NCBI RefSeq assembly: GCF_039729015.1
Contig: NZ_CP155792.1
Coordinates: forward strand, 3,120,001-3,184,000
Direction of reading: 5' to 3'
DNA from: Blastococcus sp. HT6-30
GTDB lineage: Bacteria; Actinomycetota; Actinomycetes; Mycobacteriales; Geodermatophilaceae
Length of the DNA: 64,000 nt
Of this stretch, positions 1 through 8,004 are shown in pieces; the stretch's first letter is position 1, and every line of letters begins with the position of its first letter. A program made the position numbers and the translations under genes. The notes under the pieces were generated by a model, which was not told where the DNA came from, did no database searches, and was given only the letters and a program-made list of their open reading frames with translations.

Positions 1-1
1 C

Positions 2-811
2 CACCTGCGCCGCGCCGGCGAGGACATCGCGGCCGGCACCGTCGCCCTCTCCCCCGGCGCACCGCTCGGCGCCGCGCAGCTCGGGCTGGCCGCCGCCGTG
101 GGCATCACCGAGCTGCGGGTCCGGCGGCGCCCCCGGGTGCTGGTGCTCTCGACCGGCAGCGAGCTGGTCGCCCCCGGCGAGGAGCTCGCCCCGGGCCAGA
201 TCTACGAGTCGAACTCGATGCTGCTGGTGGCGGCGGTCGAGGAGGCGGGCGGCACCGCCCGGCGGCTGCACTTCGTCCCCGACGACGTCGACCAGTTCCT
301 CGGCACGGTCCGGGCGGAGCTCGCGACCGCGGACCTGCTGGTCACCAGCGGCGGCGTGAGCGCCGGCGCCTACGAGGTCGTGAAGGACGCCTTCGGGACC
401 CTGGGCACCGTCGACTTCGTCAAGGTCGCGATGCAGCCCGGCGGGCCGCAGGGCGCCGGCACGGTCGACGGCGTGCCGGTGGTCACCCTCCCCGGCAACC
501 CGGTGAGCGCGTTCGTCTCCTTCGAGGTCTTCGTCCGCCCGGCGCTGCGCCGGGCGCTCGGGCACACCGCGCCGGACCGGCTGCGCGTCCCGGCCCGGCT
601 CGCCGGCCCCTTGCGCTCGCCCGCCGGCCGGCGCCAGTTCCTGCGCGGCCGCTACGACGGCGGCGTCGTCTCCCAGGTCGGCGGCCCCGGGTCGCACCTG
701 GTCGCGCACCTGGCCCGCGCCAACTGCCTGGTGGTCGTCCCCGAGGACGTCACCGAACTGCCCGCCGGCGCCGAGGTCGACGTCGTGCTGATCGAGGGAG
801 CGCTCCAATGA
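2..811 (+). CDS. moeA: Molybdopterin molybdenumtransferase MoeA (C-terminal part, cut by window edge)
   Basis: Inserts molybdate into adenylylated molybdopterin, the last step of basic Moco synthesis. The reading frame is open from base 2, and its first residues (HLRRAGEDIAAG) are mid-protein MoeA sequence, so the gene starts left of the window; the GTG at 98 is internal. The MoCF_biosynth domain is visible as STGSEL near the start, TSGGVSAGAYE in the middle and LPGNPVSAF further on, followed by the C-terminal beta-barrel domain. The stop overlaps the moaC start (ATGA), which indicates translational coupling in a Moco operon. Confidence 0.95.
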   Translation, partial: HLRRAGEDIAAGTVALSPGAPLGAAQLGLAAAVGITELRVRRRPRVLVLSTGSELVAPGEELAPGQIYESNSMLLVAAVEEAGGTARRLHFVPDDVDQFLGTVRAELATADLLVTSGGVSAGAYEVVKDAFGTLGTVDFVKVAMQPGGPQGAGTVDGVPVVTLPGNPVSAFVSFEVFVRPALRRALGHTAPDRLRVPARLAGPLRSPAGRRQFLRGRYDGGVVSQVGGPGSHLVAHLARANCLVVVPEDVTELPAGAEVDVVLIEGALQ

Positions 812-1281
812 CCGAGACACGTCTCACCCACGTCGACGAGCACGGGGCCGCGCGCATGGTCGACGTCAGCGCGAAGGGGGTCACCGCCCGGGAGGCGACC
901 GCCGCCGGCCGGGTGCTGGTCAGCCGGGAGGTCGTCGACCTGCTCCGCGGGACCGGCGTGCCCAAGGGCGACGCGGTCGCCGTGGCCCGGATCGCCGGCA
1001 TCGCCGGGGCCAAGCGGACGCCCGACCTCGTCCCGCTGTGCCACCCCATCGCGCTGCACGGCGTCACCGTCGAGCTCGAGGTGACCGATGACGCCGTCGA
1101 GATCACCGCGACCGCCCGCACGGCGGACCGCACCGGTGTGGAGATGGAGGCGCTGACCTCGGTCGCCGTCGCCGGGCTGACGATGATCGACATGGTGAAG
1201 GCGGTCGATCCGCGGGCGTCGATCACCGACGTGCGGCTGCTGCGCAAGAGCGGCGGCAGGAGCGGGGAGTGGACCCGGTGA
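808..1281 (+). CDS. moaC: Cyclic pyranopterin monophosphate synthase MoaC
   Basis: Converts the MoaA product (3',8-cyclo-GTP) to cyclic pyranopterin monophosphate, the first committed Moco intermediate. The protein has 157 residues, usual for MoaC. It carries LTHVDEHGAARMVDVSAK at the N-terminus, the LCHPIALHG active-site loop and the MVKAVDP segment near the C-terminus. The ATG overlaps the moeA stop by 4 bp, and the stop overlaps the start of the moaB/mog gene. No moaA is visible in the window. Confidence 0.96.
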   Translation: MTETRLTHVDEHGAARMVDVSAKGVTAREATAAGRVLVSREVVDLLRGTGVPKGDAVAVARIAGIAGAKRTPDLVPLCHPIALHGVTVELEVTDDAVEITATARTADRTGVEMEALTSVAVAGLTMIDMVKAVDPRASITDVRLLRKSGGRSGEWTR

Positions 1282-1775
1282 GCGAGCTGCCGATGGCCGC
1301 CCGGGCGTGGGTGCTGACGGCCTCGAACCGGGCCTACGCGGGCGTGTACGAGGACCGCAGCGGTCAGGCGCTCGCCGCCGGGCTGCGCGGGCTCGGCTTC
1401 GCCGTCGAGGGGCCGCACGTGCGCCCCGACGACGTCGACGAACTCGAGGCGGTCATCCGGGCGGCGGTGGACCTCGGGGTCGACGTGGTCGTCACCACCG
1501 GCGGGACCGGCCTCTCCCCCACCGACGTCACCCCGGAGGCCACCCGCCGGGTGCTCGAGCGGGAGGCGCCCGGCCTCGCCGAGGCCGTCCGGCGGTACGG
1601 CAGCGACAACGGCGTGCCGACGGCGGTGCTCTCCCGCGGGGTGGCCGGCACCGCGGCCCGCACGCTGATAGTCAACCTGCCCGGCTCCACGGGCGGGGTG
1701 AAGGACGGCCTCGCCGTCCTCGGGCCGCTGCTCCCGCACGTCGTGAGCCAGCTCCGTGGCGGCGACCATGCTTGA
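1278..1775 (+). CDS. moaB: MoaB/Mog-type molybdopterin adenylyltransferase
   Basis: A MoCF_biosynth-domain protein expected to adenylylate molybdopterin before MoeA inserts Mo. Motifs are the TASNRAYAG N-terminal strand, the TTGGTGLSPTDVTPEA nucleotide/pterin loop and NLPGSTGG near the C-terminus. Two starts are possible: GTG 1278, which forms a GTGA overlap with the moaC stop, and GTG 1269 with AGGAG six bases upstream. The former is chosen because coupling is the local pattern and the product then begins (M)SELP. A MoaB versus MogA name cannot be settled from sequence alone. Confidence 0.9.
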   Translation: MSELPMAARAWVLTASNRAYAGVYEDRSGQALAAGLRGLGFAVEGPHVRPDDVDELEAVIRAAVDLGVDVVVTTGGTGLSPTDVTPEATRRVLEREAPGLAEAVRRYGSDNGVPTAVLSRGVAGTAARTLIVNLPGSTGGVKDGLAVLGPLLPHVVSQLRGGDHA

Positions 1776-1794
1776 TGTCGTCCTCCGGACGACA
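1776..1794. terminator. Hairpin directly after the moaB stop
   Basis: A perfect 8-bp inverted repeat (TGTCGTCC / GGACGACA) with a 3-nt loop starts on the base after the moaB stop. It lies in the spacer between convergent moaB and fdhD. No U-tract follows, as is common in high-GC actinomycetes. The rest of the spacer to 1924 shows nothing else. Confidence 0.55.
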
Positions 1795-1924
1795 CCGCGG
1801 CCAACGGCCGTCCCCCGGCTGCGTTGAGCGAGTCCGCGTCACCGTCGGAGGAGCCTCCGGCCCCGTCCGCCGGCACCGCCATCGCAGGCGGCTCACGGTG
1901 GCGAGGTGGCGTGGTCCGGTCGGT

Positions 1925-2770
1925 TCAGTCCAGCACGATCCGGTCCTGGTGGGTGTAGACGTTGCAGCCGTCACCCCGGAGGAAGCCGACCAGCGTGATG
2001 CCGACCTCGCGGGCCAGCTCCACGGCCAGCGACGACGGCGCCGACACCGCGGCGAGCACCGGGATGCCGGCCATCGCCGCCTTCTGGGTCAGCTCGAAGC
2101 TCGCCCGGCCGCTCACCATCAGCACGTGCCCGGCCAGCGGCAGCCGGCCCTCGCGGACGCCGTCGCCGATCACCTTGTCCACCGCGTTGTGCCGGCCGAC
2201 GTCCTCCCGCACCGCCACGAGCTCCCCGCCGGCCGTGGCCAGCCCGGCCGCGTGCAGCCCGCCGGTCTTGTCGAAGACCTGCTGGGCGGCCCGCAGGCGG
2301 TCCGGCAGCGCCAGGAGCACCTCCAGCGGCAGACGGACCGCGTCGCCGGCGAGGTCGTAGGCGGTCTTGGTGCGGATCGCGTCGATGCTGGCCTTGCCGC
2401 ACACCCCGCAGGAGCTGGACGTGTAGAAGTTCCGCTCGAGCCCCGTGTCCGGCACGGGCACGCCGGGTGCGAGGTCGACGTCCACGACGTTGTAGGTGTT
2501 GCGCCCGTCGGCGTCCACGGAGTCGCAGTAGCGCAGGCCGGCCACGTCGTCGGCACCGCGGATCGCCCCCTCGGTGGCGAGGAAGCCGTGGACCAGGTCG
2601 AAGTCGTCGCCCGGCGTGCGCATCGTCACCGCCAGCGGCGTGCCGTTCAGCCGGATCTCCAACGGCTCCTCCGCCGCCACGGCGTCGGGTCGGGTGGTGC
2701 GGTGCTGACCACGGATGCGCAGCACCGGGGTGCGGCTGGTGACTCGTCCCACGACGTGGACGGTACCCAC
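1925..2770 (-). CDS. fdhD: Formate dehydrogenase accessory sulfurtransferase FdhD
   Basis: Transfers sulfur from a cysteine desulfurase to the molybdenum cofactor of formate dehydrogenase. The protein has 281 residues. The diagnostic SSSCGVCGKAS motif places the two sulfur-relay cysteines at about residues 121 and 124. Also seen are PLEIRLNG, the GFLATEG helix and VREDVGRHNAVDKV. The start is GTG 2770, with no clear Shine-Dalgarno; GTG 2752 is an alternative. It is transcribed towards moaB and divergently from the mobA-like gene 23 bp away, which fits a formate-dehydrogenase/Moco locus. No fdh catalytic subunit is in the window. Confidence 0.95.
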   Translation of the reverse strand: MGTVHVVGRVTSRTPVLRIRGQHRTTRPDAVAAEEPLEIRLNGTPLAVTMRTPGDDFDLVHGFLATEGAIRGADDVAGLRYCDSVDADGRNTYNVVDVDLAPGVPVPDTGLERNFYTSSSCGVCGKASIDAIRTKTAYDLAGDAVRLPLEVLLALPDRLRAAQQVFDKTGGLHAAGLATAGGELVAVREDVGRHNAVDKVIGDGVREGRLPLAGHVLMVSGRASFELTQKAAMAGIPVLAAVSAPSSLAVELAREVGITLVGFLRGDGCNVYTHQDRIVLD

Positions 2771-2793
2771 GCCCGGCGGCCTACGGTGCTGCC

Positions 2794-3384
2794 ATGGAGG
2801 ACTTCCCGCCGTACGCGGCCGTGGTGCTGGCCGGCGGCCGGGCCCAGCGGCTGGGCGGGCAGGCCAAGCCGCAGCTGCGGGTCGGCGGCCGGACGATGCT
2901 CGCCGCCGTCCTCATCGCCGTGGGCGACGCGGCGCAGCGGATCGTGGTCGGCCCTCGGCAGGAGGTCCCGGGGGACGTCGTCCTCACCCGGGAGGACCCG
3001 CCGGGCGGCGGGCCCGTGGCGGCGCTGCGGGCCGGGCTGGTCGCCGTGGACGCCGACGTGGTGGCGGTCCTCGCCGCCGACCTGCCCTTCGTCACCCGCG
3101 GGCTCGTCGGCGAGCTGCGCCGGCGACTCCACCGGGACGGCGTCCTCGTCGTCGACGACGCCGGTCGGGACCAGCTCCTGCTGGGCGTGTGGCGCACCGC
3201 GGCGCTGCGCCGCGCGGTCGGTGACCCGGACGGCCCGCGGGCGCTCCACCGCGCGGTGGCCGGCCTCGCGGTAGACCGGCACCACCCCGCGCCGGCGCCC
3301 GGCGAGGTGGCTCCGTGGCTGGACTGCGACACCCCCGAGGAGCTGGCCCGGGCACGGGAGGTAGCCCCCGGCGCTACCGGGTAG
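2794..3384 (+). CDS. mobA: MobA-like molybdenum cofactor guanylyltransferase
   Basis: Predicted to attach GMP to Mo-molybdopterin to give the MGD cofactor used by formate dehydrogenases. The 196-residue protein has the NTP-transferase signature VVLAGGRAQRLGG at about residues 9-21, then the KPQL lysine segment, and AADLPFVT, whose Asp is expected to bind Mg. A TACGGT hexamer lies 8 nt before the ATG, so the transcript may be leaderless. A related CTP/UTP transferase function cannot be excluded, but the Moco neighbourhood favours MobA. Confidence 0.85.
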   Translation: MEDFPPYAAVVLAGGRAQRLGGQAKPQLRVGGRTMLAAVLIAVGDAAQRIVVGPRQEVPGDVVLTREDPPGGGPVAALRAGLVAVDADVVAVLAADLPFVTRGLVGELRRRLHRDGVLVVDDAGRDQLLLGVWRTAALRRAVGDPDGPRALHRAVAGLAVDRHHPAPAPGEVAPWLDCDTPEELARAREVAPGATG

Positions 3385-3393
3385 GCCCTGCGG

Positions 3394-4059
3394 ATGCGCA
3401 TCGTCCTCGCCGGGGCCCACGGGCAGGTCGCCCGCCGCCTCGGCCGTCTGCTCTCCGCCCGCGACGACACCGTCCTCGGCCTCGTCCGCAATCCCGACCA
3501 CCGGTCCGACCTGGAGGACGACGGCGTCACGCCGGTGGTCCTCGACCTCGAGTCCGCGTCGGTCGTCGACGTGGCCGAGGTCCTGTCCGGCGCCGACGCG
3601 GTGGTCTTCGCCGCCGGCGCCGGGCCCGGTAGCGGCGCGGCCCGCAAGGACACGGTCGACCGCGGCGCGGCCGTCCTGCTCGCCGACGCCGCCGAGCGGG
3701 CGGGGGTGCGCACGTACCTGCTGGTCTCGTCCATGGGCACCGACCTGGTCGCCGACGGCGCCGCCCCGGAGGGTGTCGACGAGGTGTTCGCCGCCTACCT
3801 GCGCGCCAAGCTGGCCGCCGAGCAGGACCTCCTGGCGCGTCCGGCGCTCGCCGTGACGGTCCTGCGGCCGGGCGGCCTCACCGACGGGCCCGGCACCGGC
3901 CGGGTCACCCTCGACCGGCACGTCGAGCGCGGCGAGATCCCCCGCGACGACGTCGCCGCCGTGCTGCTGGCCTTCCTCGACTCCCCGCGCGACGGCGCCG
4001 TCGTGGAGCTGGTCTCCGGCGAGACCCCCGTGGCCGAGGCCGTCGCCGCGGTGCCGTGA
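3394..4059 (+). CDS. NAD(P)-binding atypical SDR family protein
   Basis: A 221-residue single-domain Rossmann protein. The N-terminal motif MRIVLAGAHGQVARRLGRLL is the GxxGxxG dinucleotide-binding fold of atypical (NAD(P)H-binding, DUF-type) short-chain dehydrogenases. A VVFAAGAG strand and LLVSSMGTD follow, and LRPGGLTDGPG is typical of the family. It starts 9 bp after the mobA-like gene and probably shares its transcript. Substrate is unknown; family members include flavin reductase-like and NmrA-like regulators. Confidence 0.85.
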   Translation: MRIVLAGAHGQVARRLGRLLSARDDTVLGLVRNPDHRSDLEDDGVTPVVLDLESASVVDVAEVLSGADAVVFAAGAGPGSGAARKDTVDRGAAVLLADAAERAGVRTYLLVSSMGTDLVADGAAPEGVDEVFAAYLRAKLAAEQDLLARPALAVTVLRPGGLTDGPGTGRVTLDRHVERGEIPRDDVAAVLLAFLDSPRDGAVVELVSGETPVAEAVAAVP

Positions 4060-4068
4060 CGGCAGCGC

Positions 4069-4097
4069 GCCCGGACCGGCTCCTCGCCGGTCCGGGC
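4069..4097. terminator. Bidirectional terminator between SDR and truA
   Basis: A perfect 12-bp inverted repeat (GCCCGGACCGGC / GCCGGTCCGGGC) with a 5-nt loop. It sits between the stop of the plus-strand SDR and the stop of minus-strand truA and can serve both. Confidence 0.8.
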
Positions 4098-4098
4098 A

Positions 4099-4896
4099 TC
4101 AGGCCCGGCGGGCCCGGGTGACCGCAGCGCGGGCGGCCAGCTCGGCGTCGTCCGGGTAGTCGACCGCCACCAGCGTCAGCCCGTGCGCGGGCGCGACCGG
4201 CACGTCGCTCGCCCGCTCCCTGCGGGCCAGCAGACCTGCCGGCCAGCCCAGCGGGCGCCGCCCCTCCCCCACGGCGACGAGCCCGCCGACCAGGCTGCGG
4301 ACCATGGAGTGGCAGAACGCGTCGGCCGATGCCTCGACCCGCACCGTCTCGGAGCCGTCGTCCTCCGTCTGACGGGCCACGGCGAGCCGCAGCAGGGTCC
4401 GGATGGTCGTCGCACCGTCACGCCGCTTGCAGTAGGCGGCGAAGTCGTGCTGACCGAGGAGGAGGCCGGCGGCCAGGTCCATCGCGGCGGCGTCCAGCCT
4501 GCGCGGCCACGCCACGGTGTCGGCCCGGCGCAGCGGCGACGGTCCGGCCGGCCCGTCGGTCAGCCGGTACACGTAGTGCCGCGCCAGGGCCCCGAACCGG
4601 GCGTCGAAGTCCGGGGGCGCCTCCGTCACCTGCGGAACGGCCACGTCCGTCGGCAGGACCCCTCGCAGCCGGCGGACCAGCTTGGCCCGCTGGTCCGCCC
4701 ACACGCCGCGGGGGACGTCGACGTGCACCACCTGCCCGGTGGCGTGCACCCCGGCGTCGGTGCGGCCGGCGACGGTGAGGTCGACGTCGGTGCGCAGCAC
4801 CGTGGCCAGGCCCCGCTCCAGCTCGTCCTGCACGGTCCGCAACCTCGGCTGGCGAGCCCAGCCGTGGAATGCGGTGCCGTCGTACTGGACCGCCAG
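4099..4896 (-). CDS. truA: tRNA pseudouridine(38-40) synthase TruA, start unclear
   Basis: Isomerises uridines 38-40 in the tRNA anticodon arm. The catalytic motif VAGRTDAGVHATGQV contains the essential Asp, and RHYVYRLTDG and FCHSMVRSLVGG are typical. The conserved N-terminal segment LAVQYDGTAFHGWARQP is encoded at about 4846-4896, but that frame has no ATG, GTG or TTG upstream of TTG 4842, which lies inside the conserved part. The coordinates given use CTG 4896 as a tentative start. A long perfect hairpin (4901-4946) overlaps the 5' coding region. The C-terminus is complete and stops beside the 4069-4097 terminator. Confidence 0.85.
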   Translation of the reverse strand: MAVQYDGTAFHGWARQPRLRTVQDELERGLATVLRTDVDLTVAGRTDAGVHATGQVVHVDVPRGVWADQRAKLVRRLRGVLPTDVAVPQVTEAPPDFDARFGALARHYVYRLTDGPAGPSPLRRADTVAWPRRLDAAAMDLAAGLLLGQHDFAAYCKRRDGATTIRTLLRLAVARQTEDDGSETVRVEASADAFCHSMVRSLVGGLVAVGEGRRPLGWPAGLLARRERASDVPVAPAHGLTLVAVDYPDDAELAARAAVTRARRA

Positions 4897-4900
4897 ACGA

Positions 4901-4946
4901 AGACGGACGAGCCCGCCACCGGGACCGGTGGCGGGCTCGTCCGTCT
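4901..4946 (-). terminator. Long perfect hairpin between the rplQ-linked ORF and truA
   Basis: Arms 4901-4920 and 4927-4946 form a perfect 20-bp inverted repeat (left arm AGACGGACGAGCCCGCCACC). Two more G-C pairs close the remaining GGGACC, leaving a 2-nt tip. It starts 24 bp after the stop of the acidic ORF and probably ends the alpha operon. The distal arm lies in the truA frame, just 5' of its conserved coding sequence, so read-through transcripts would have an occluded truA start. Confidence 0.75.
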
Positions 4947-4969
4947 GCTGATGGATGGTCAGCGGCGGA

Positions 4970-5344
4970 TCACTTCGGGTCGGGCGCGGCGTCGCCGCCC
5001 TGGTACTGCTGGCTGGCGGTCGCGGCGTCCCCGAGCTCGGCGGCCTCGATCTCCGCTGCCGCCGCCCGGGCGACCTCCGGAGAGAGCGCCGGGTCCTCGA
5101 CCACGGCCACGTTCTCGCGCTCCGGCTCCGGGGTGACGTCCCCGTCGTCCTGGCGCTGACCGTCGGGGCTGAAGACGTCGGCGACGACCTCCTGCGCCTC
5201 GTCGGTGACGCTGCCGTCGGTCACGGCCGGGGAGGTGTCCCCGCCGGGCCCGGTCGTCTCACCCTGGAACGTGGCGCCCTGGTCGCCGCCGCCGGCGGAC
5301 ACGCCGGCCGCGCCCGCACCGGCGACGTTCTCGGGGTTGCTCAT
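4970..5344 (-). CDS. Acidic, probably disordered protein translationally coupled to rplQ
   Basis: I do not recognise a family. The 124-residue product is rich in Gly, Ala, Asp, Glu and Thr, has almost no hydrophobic core, and contains no Cys, Trp or membrane segment. A single helix-forming stretch ([18 protein letters not shown]) lies near the C-terminus. It is likely a real gene: its ATG overlaps the rplQ stop (ATGA), third codon positions are overwhelmingly G/C, and the frame ends just before a strong hairpin. It may be a split-off tail-like companion of L17, whose own C-terminus is similarly acidic. Confidence 0.7.
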   Translation of the reverse strand: MSNPENVAGAGAAGVSAGGGDQGATFQGETTGPGGDTSPAVTDGSVTDEAQEVVADVFSPDGQRQDDGDVTPEPERENVAVVEDPALSPEVARAAAAEIEAAELGDAATASQQYQGGDAAPDPK

Positions 5345-5943
5345 CGCGCGTCCGTGCCCTCGTCCTGGGCGGCCGGCGCGTCGCCGACGACCTCGTCCGG
5401 GGTGTCCGCGCTGTCGGCCGAGTCCGCGCTGTCGACCGAGTCGACGCTCTCCACCGAGTCGGCGGAGTCCGTCGGCTCGACGGCGTCGGCGGTGACCTCA
5501 CCGGCCGCGGAGGCGGCACCGGCGCCCGAGGCGAACTGCGTGCCGCGTGCCCGCTCGGCCTCGCCGACCGCCTGCTGGGCGACGGTGAGGGCCTCGACCA
5601 GCTCGATGACCGCCATCGGCGCGTTGTCGCCCTTGCGGGGACCGACCTTGGTGATCCGGGTGTAGCCGCCGGGACGGTTCTCGAAGCGAGGACCGATCTC
5701 GGCGAAGAGCGTGTGGACGACGTCCTTGTCACGGATGGTCGTCATCACCTGACGACGGGCGTGCAGGTCACCGCGCTTGGCGAAGGTCACCAGCTTCTCG
5801 GCCAGCGGACGCAGCCGCTTGGCCTTCGCCTCGGTGGTGGTGATCCGCCCGTGCTCGAACAGCGAGGTGGCCAGGTTGGCCAGCATCAGCCGCTCGTGCG
5901 CGGGGGACCCGCCGAGACGGGGACCCTTGGTGGGGGTGGGCAT
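5341..5943 (-). CDS. rplQ: 50S ribosomal protein L17 with acidic C-terminal extension
   Basis: L17 sits near the peptide-exit side of the 50S subunit. Residues 1-120 are a normal L17: [20 protein letters not shown], then [20 protein letters not shown], then [20 protein letters not shown]. The total of 200 residues exceeds the roughly 120 of standard L17. The extra segment is Ala/Asp/Ser-rich with a run of SVD/SAD tripeptides. The gene follows rpoA after a 176-bp spacer holding hairpin repeat A, and is coupled to the next ORF by ATGA. Confidence 0.96.
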   Translation of the reverse strand: MPTPTKGPRLGGSPAHERLMLANLATSLFEHGRITTTEAKAKRLRPLAEKLVTFAKRGDLHARRQVMTTIRDKDVVHTLFAEIGPRFENRPGGYTRITKVGPRKGDNAPMAVIELVEALTVAQQAVGEAERARGTQFASGAGAASAAGEVTADAVEPTDSADSVESVDSVDSADSADSADTPDEVVGDAPAAQDEGTDAR

Positions 5944-6058
5944 GTCGGTCCTTCCTCAGGCCGCCGGGCGCTCGCTGCCGGCTGCATCCGTGGTGCTGCT
6001 GTCGTCCGTACTGCGGTGGTGCTGCACTGCTCGTGGCGTCAGTGTGGCGCGCCCCGAG

Positions 6059-6115
6059 TGGCCCCGCTGCAGGGGCCCGCCGCGCGCGTGCGAGCGGCGG
6101 GGTGCAGCGGGGTCC
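6059..6115. repeat. Stop-proximal two-stem hairpin element, copy A (rpoA-rplQ)
   Basis: Outer stem 6062-6071 / 6103-6112 (CCCCGCTGCA / TGCAGCGGGG). Inner stem 6076-6083 / 6094-6101 (CCCGCCGC / GCGGCGGG) with the 10-nt loop GCGCGTGCGA. It ends 4 nt from the rpoA stop codon. Confidence 0.8.
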
Positions 6116-6119
6116 GTTC

Positions 6120-7196
6120 TCAGAGCTGCTCGGTCTCCTGGTAGGCACCCTCGTCGTACTGCGCCTGGTCGTAGCCCGCGGCGTACTCGCCCGTGCCCTG
6201 GTAGGCGTCGGTCTCGTAGCCCTCGTCGTAGCTCTCGACCGAGGTGGGGATGAACCCGGGCGGGCTGTCCTTGAGCGCGAGGCCCATGGCGGCCAGCTTC
6301 ATCTTGACCTCGTCGATCGACTTGGCCCCGAAGTTCCGGATGTCGAGCAGGTCGGCCTCGGAACGGGTGACGAGCTCCCCGACGGTGTGCACGCCCTCGC
6401 GCTTGAGGCAGTTGTAGGACCGGACCGTGAGGTCCATGTCCTCGATCGGCATCGAGAAGTTCGCGATGTCGGCTGCCTCGGCCGGGCTGGGCCCGACCTC
6501 GATGCCCTCGGCCTCGACGTTCAGCTCGCGCAGCAGGCCGAAGAGCTCGACCAGCGTGGACCCGGCGGACGCGATGGCGTCGCGCGGGGCGATCGACGGC
6601 TTCGTCTCGACGTCGACCACCAGCCGGTCGAAGTCGGTGCGCTGCTCGACACGGGTCGCCTCGACGGCGTAGGTCACCTTGAGGACCGGCGAGTAGATCG
6701 AGTCCACGGGGATGCGGCCGATCTCCTGGCCGGGCTGCTTGTTCTGCGGCGCGGGCACGTAGCCGCGACCCCGCTCGACGACCAGCTCGATCTCGAGCCG
6801 GCCCTTCCCGTTCAGGGTGGCGATGTGCAGCTCGGGGTTGTGCACCTCGACGCCGGCCGGCGGGGCGATGTCCGCCGCGGTGACCTCGCCGGGGCCCTGC
6901 TTGCGCAGGTACATGGTCACCGGCTCGTCGGAGTCGGAGCTGACCACGAGCCCCTTGAGGTTCAGGATGATCTCGGTGACGTCCTCCTTGACGCCCGGCA
7001 CGGTGGTGAACTCGTGCAGGGTGCCCTCGATGCGGATGCTGGTCACAGCCGCACCGGGGATGGACGACAGCAGCGTGCGCCGCAGGGAGTTGCCGAGGGT
7101 GTAGCCGAAACCCGGCTCGAGCGGCTCGATGATGAACCGCGAGCGCTGCTCCGAGATGGTCTCCTCGGTCAGCGTGGGGCGCTGTGCGATGAGCAT
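6120..7196 (-). CDS. rpoA: RNA polymerase alpha subunit
   Basis: Scaffold for RNA polymerase assembly (N-terminal domain dimerises and binds beta/beta') and contact with UP elements and activators (C-terminal domain). The N-terminal domain has [20 protein letters not shown]; the C-terminal domain has [15 protein letters not shown] and the [11 protein letters not shown] helix. Length is 358 residues from ATG 7196, which has AAGGAG 7 nt upstream; an in-frame extension to 7229 lacks support. The last 40 or so residues are Tyr/Glu-rich and end in ETEQL, an ending I associate with actinobacterial RpoA. Confidence 0.98.
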   Translation of the reverse strand: MLIAQRPTLTEETISEQRSRFIIEPLEPGFGYTLGNSLRRTLLSSIPGAAVTSIRIEGTLHEFTTVPGVKEDVTEIILNLKGLVVSSDSDEPVTMYLRKQGPGEVTAADIAPPAGVEVHNPELHIATLNGKGRLEIELVVERGRGYVPAPQNKQPGQEIGRIPVDSIYSPVLKVTYAVEATRVEQRTDFDRLVVDVETKPSIAPRDAIASAGSTLVELFGLLRELNVEAEGIEVGPSPAEAADIANFSMPIEDMDLTVRSYNCLKREGVHTVGELVTRSEADLLDIRNFGAKSIDEVKMKLAAMGLALKDSPPGFIPTSVESYDEGYETDAYQGTGEYAAGYDQAQYDEGAYQETEQL

Positions 7197-7252
7197 TGCT
7201 TCTCCTTCAGGTCCTCCGGCACCCGCCATATGACGCCGTGAGGGGTGGTGCG

Positions 7253-7286
7253 GGCTCCGGCGGGCATCTGTCCGCCCGCCGGAGCC
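7253..7286. terminator. Hairpin in the rpsD-rpoA spacer
   Basis: A perfect 12-bp inverted repeat (GGCTCCGGCGGG / CCCGCCGGAGCC) with a 10-nt loop lies between repeat copy B and the rpoA ribosome-binding site. It may attenuate rpoA-rplQ relative to the upstream ribosomal genes. Confidence 0.5.
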
Positions 7287-7342
7287 ATGGCCCCGTCCAG
7301 AGGCTCACCCCGAGCCTGCGAGGGGTGAGGAGGACGGGGTCC
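7285..7342. repeat. Stop-proximal two-stem hairpin element, copy B (rpsD-rpoA)
   Basis: Outer stem 7291-7298 / 7332-7339 (CCCCGTCC / GGACGGGG). Inner stem 7304-7311 / 7322-7329 (CTCACCCC / GGGGTGAG), loop GAGCCTGCGA. It ends 2 nt from the rpsD stop. Bases 7289-7338 are identical to copy E at 62066-62115, 55 kb away. Confidence 0.88.
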
Positions 7343-7344
7343 TG

Positions 7345-7971
7345 CTACTTCGAGTACAGCTCGACGATCAGCTGCTCCTGGACCGGGGTGTCGATCACCT
7401 GGCGGGCCGGGATGCTGTGCACGAGCACGCGCAGCTGGCTGCTGATGACCTCGAGCCACGCCGGCACCGGACGCTCGCCGGCGCGGGCCTGGGCGACCTC
7501 GAACGGCATCATGGTGCGCGACTTCTCGGCGACCTCGATGATGTCGTTCTCGCTGACCCGGTACGACGGGATGTCGACCTTGCGGCCGTTCACCCGGATG
7601 TGACCGTGGCGCACCAGCTGGCGGGCCATGTCGCGGGACTCGGCGAAGCCGGCCCGGTAGACCACGTTGTCCAGCCGCGACTCGAGGATCTGCAGCAGGA
7701 CCTCACCGGTCTTGCCGGTCTTGCGGTTGGCCTCTTCGTAGTAGCCGCGGAACTGCTTCTCCAGCACGCCGTAGATGCGGCGGGCCTTCTGCTTCTCGCG
7801 GAGCTGGAGCAGGTACTCGCTGTCCTTGCTCCGGCCACGGCCGTGCTCGCCCGGCGGGTACGGCCGGATCTCGATCGGGCACTTCGGTGACTCGCACTTG
7901 CTGCCCTTGAGGAACAGCTTCATCTTCTCGCGCCGGCACATGCGGCAGTCGGCTCCGGTGTAACGGGCCAC
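7345..7971 (-). CDS. rpsD: 30S ribosomal protein S4 (zinc form)
   Basis: Primary 16S rRNA-binding protein that nucleates the 30S body. The 208 residues carry Cys9, Cys12, Cys26 and Cys31, the four-cysteine zinc-binding (C+) version of the N-terminus. The S4 RNA-binding domain has [20 protein letters not shown] and [17 protein letters not shown]. It starts at ATG 7971, 33 bp after rpsK. Confidence 0.97.
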   Translation of the reverse strand: MARYTGADCRMCRREKMKLFLKGSKCESPKCPIEIRPYPPGEHGRGRSKDSEYLLQLREKQKARRIYGVLEKQFRGYYEEANRKTGKTGEVLLQILESRLDNVVYRAGFAESRDMARQLVRHGHIRVNGRKVDIPSYRVSENDIIEVAEKSRTMMPFEVAQARAGERPVPAWLEVISSQLRVLVHSIPARQVIDTPVQEQLIVELYSK

Positions 7972-8004
7972 GTCTATCTACCTCTTCGTCTCGTCAGTGA
8001 CCGG

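Noticed and set aside
5395-5470. Possible tandem DNA repeat or CRISPR-like array in the rplQ 3' end
   Set aside because: The short repeating units are codons for SVD/SAD tripeptides within an intact reading frame; unit length is far too short for CRISPR and there are no spacers.
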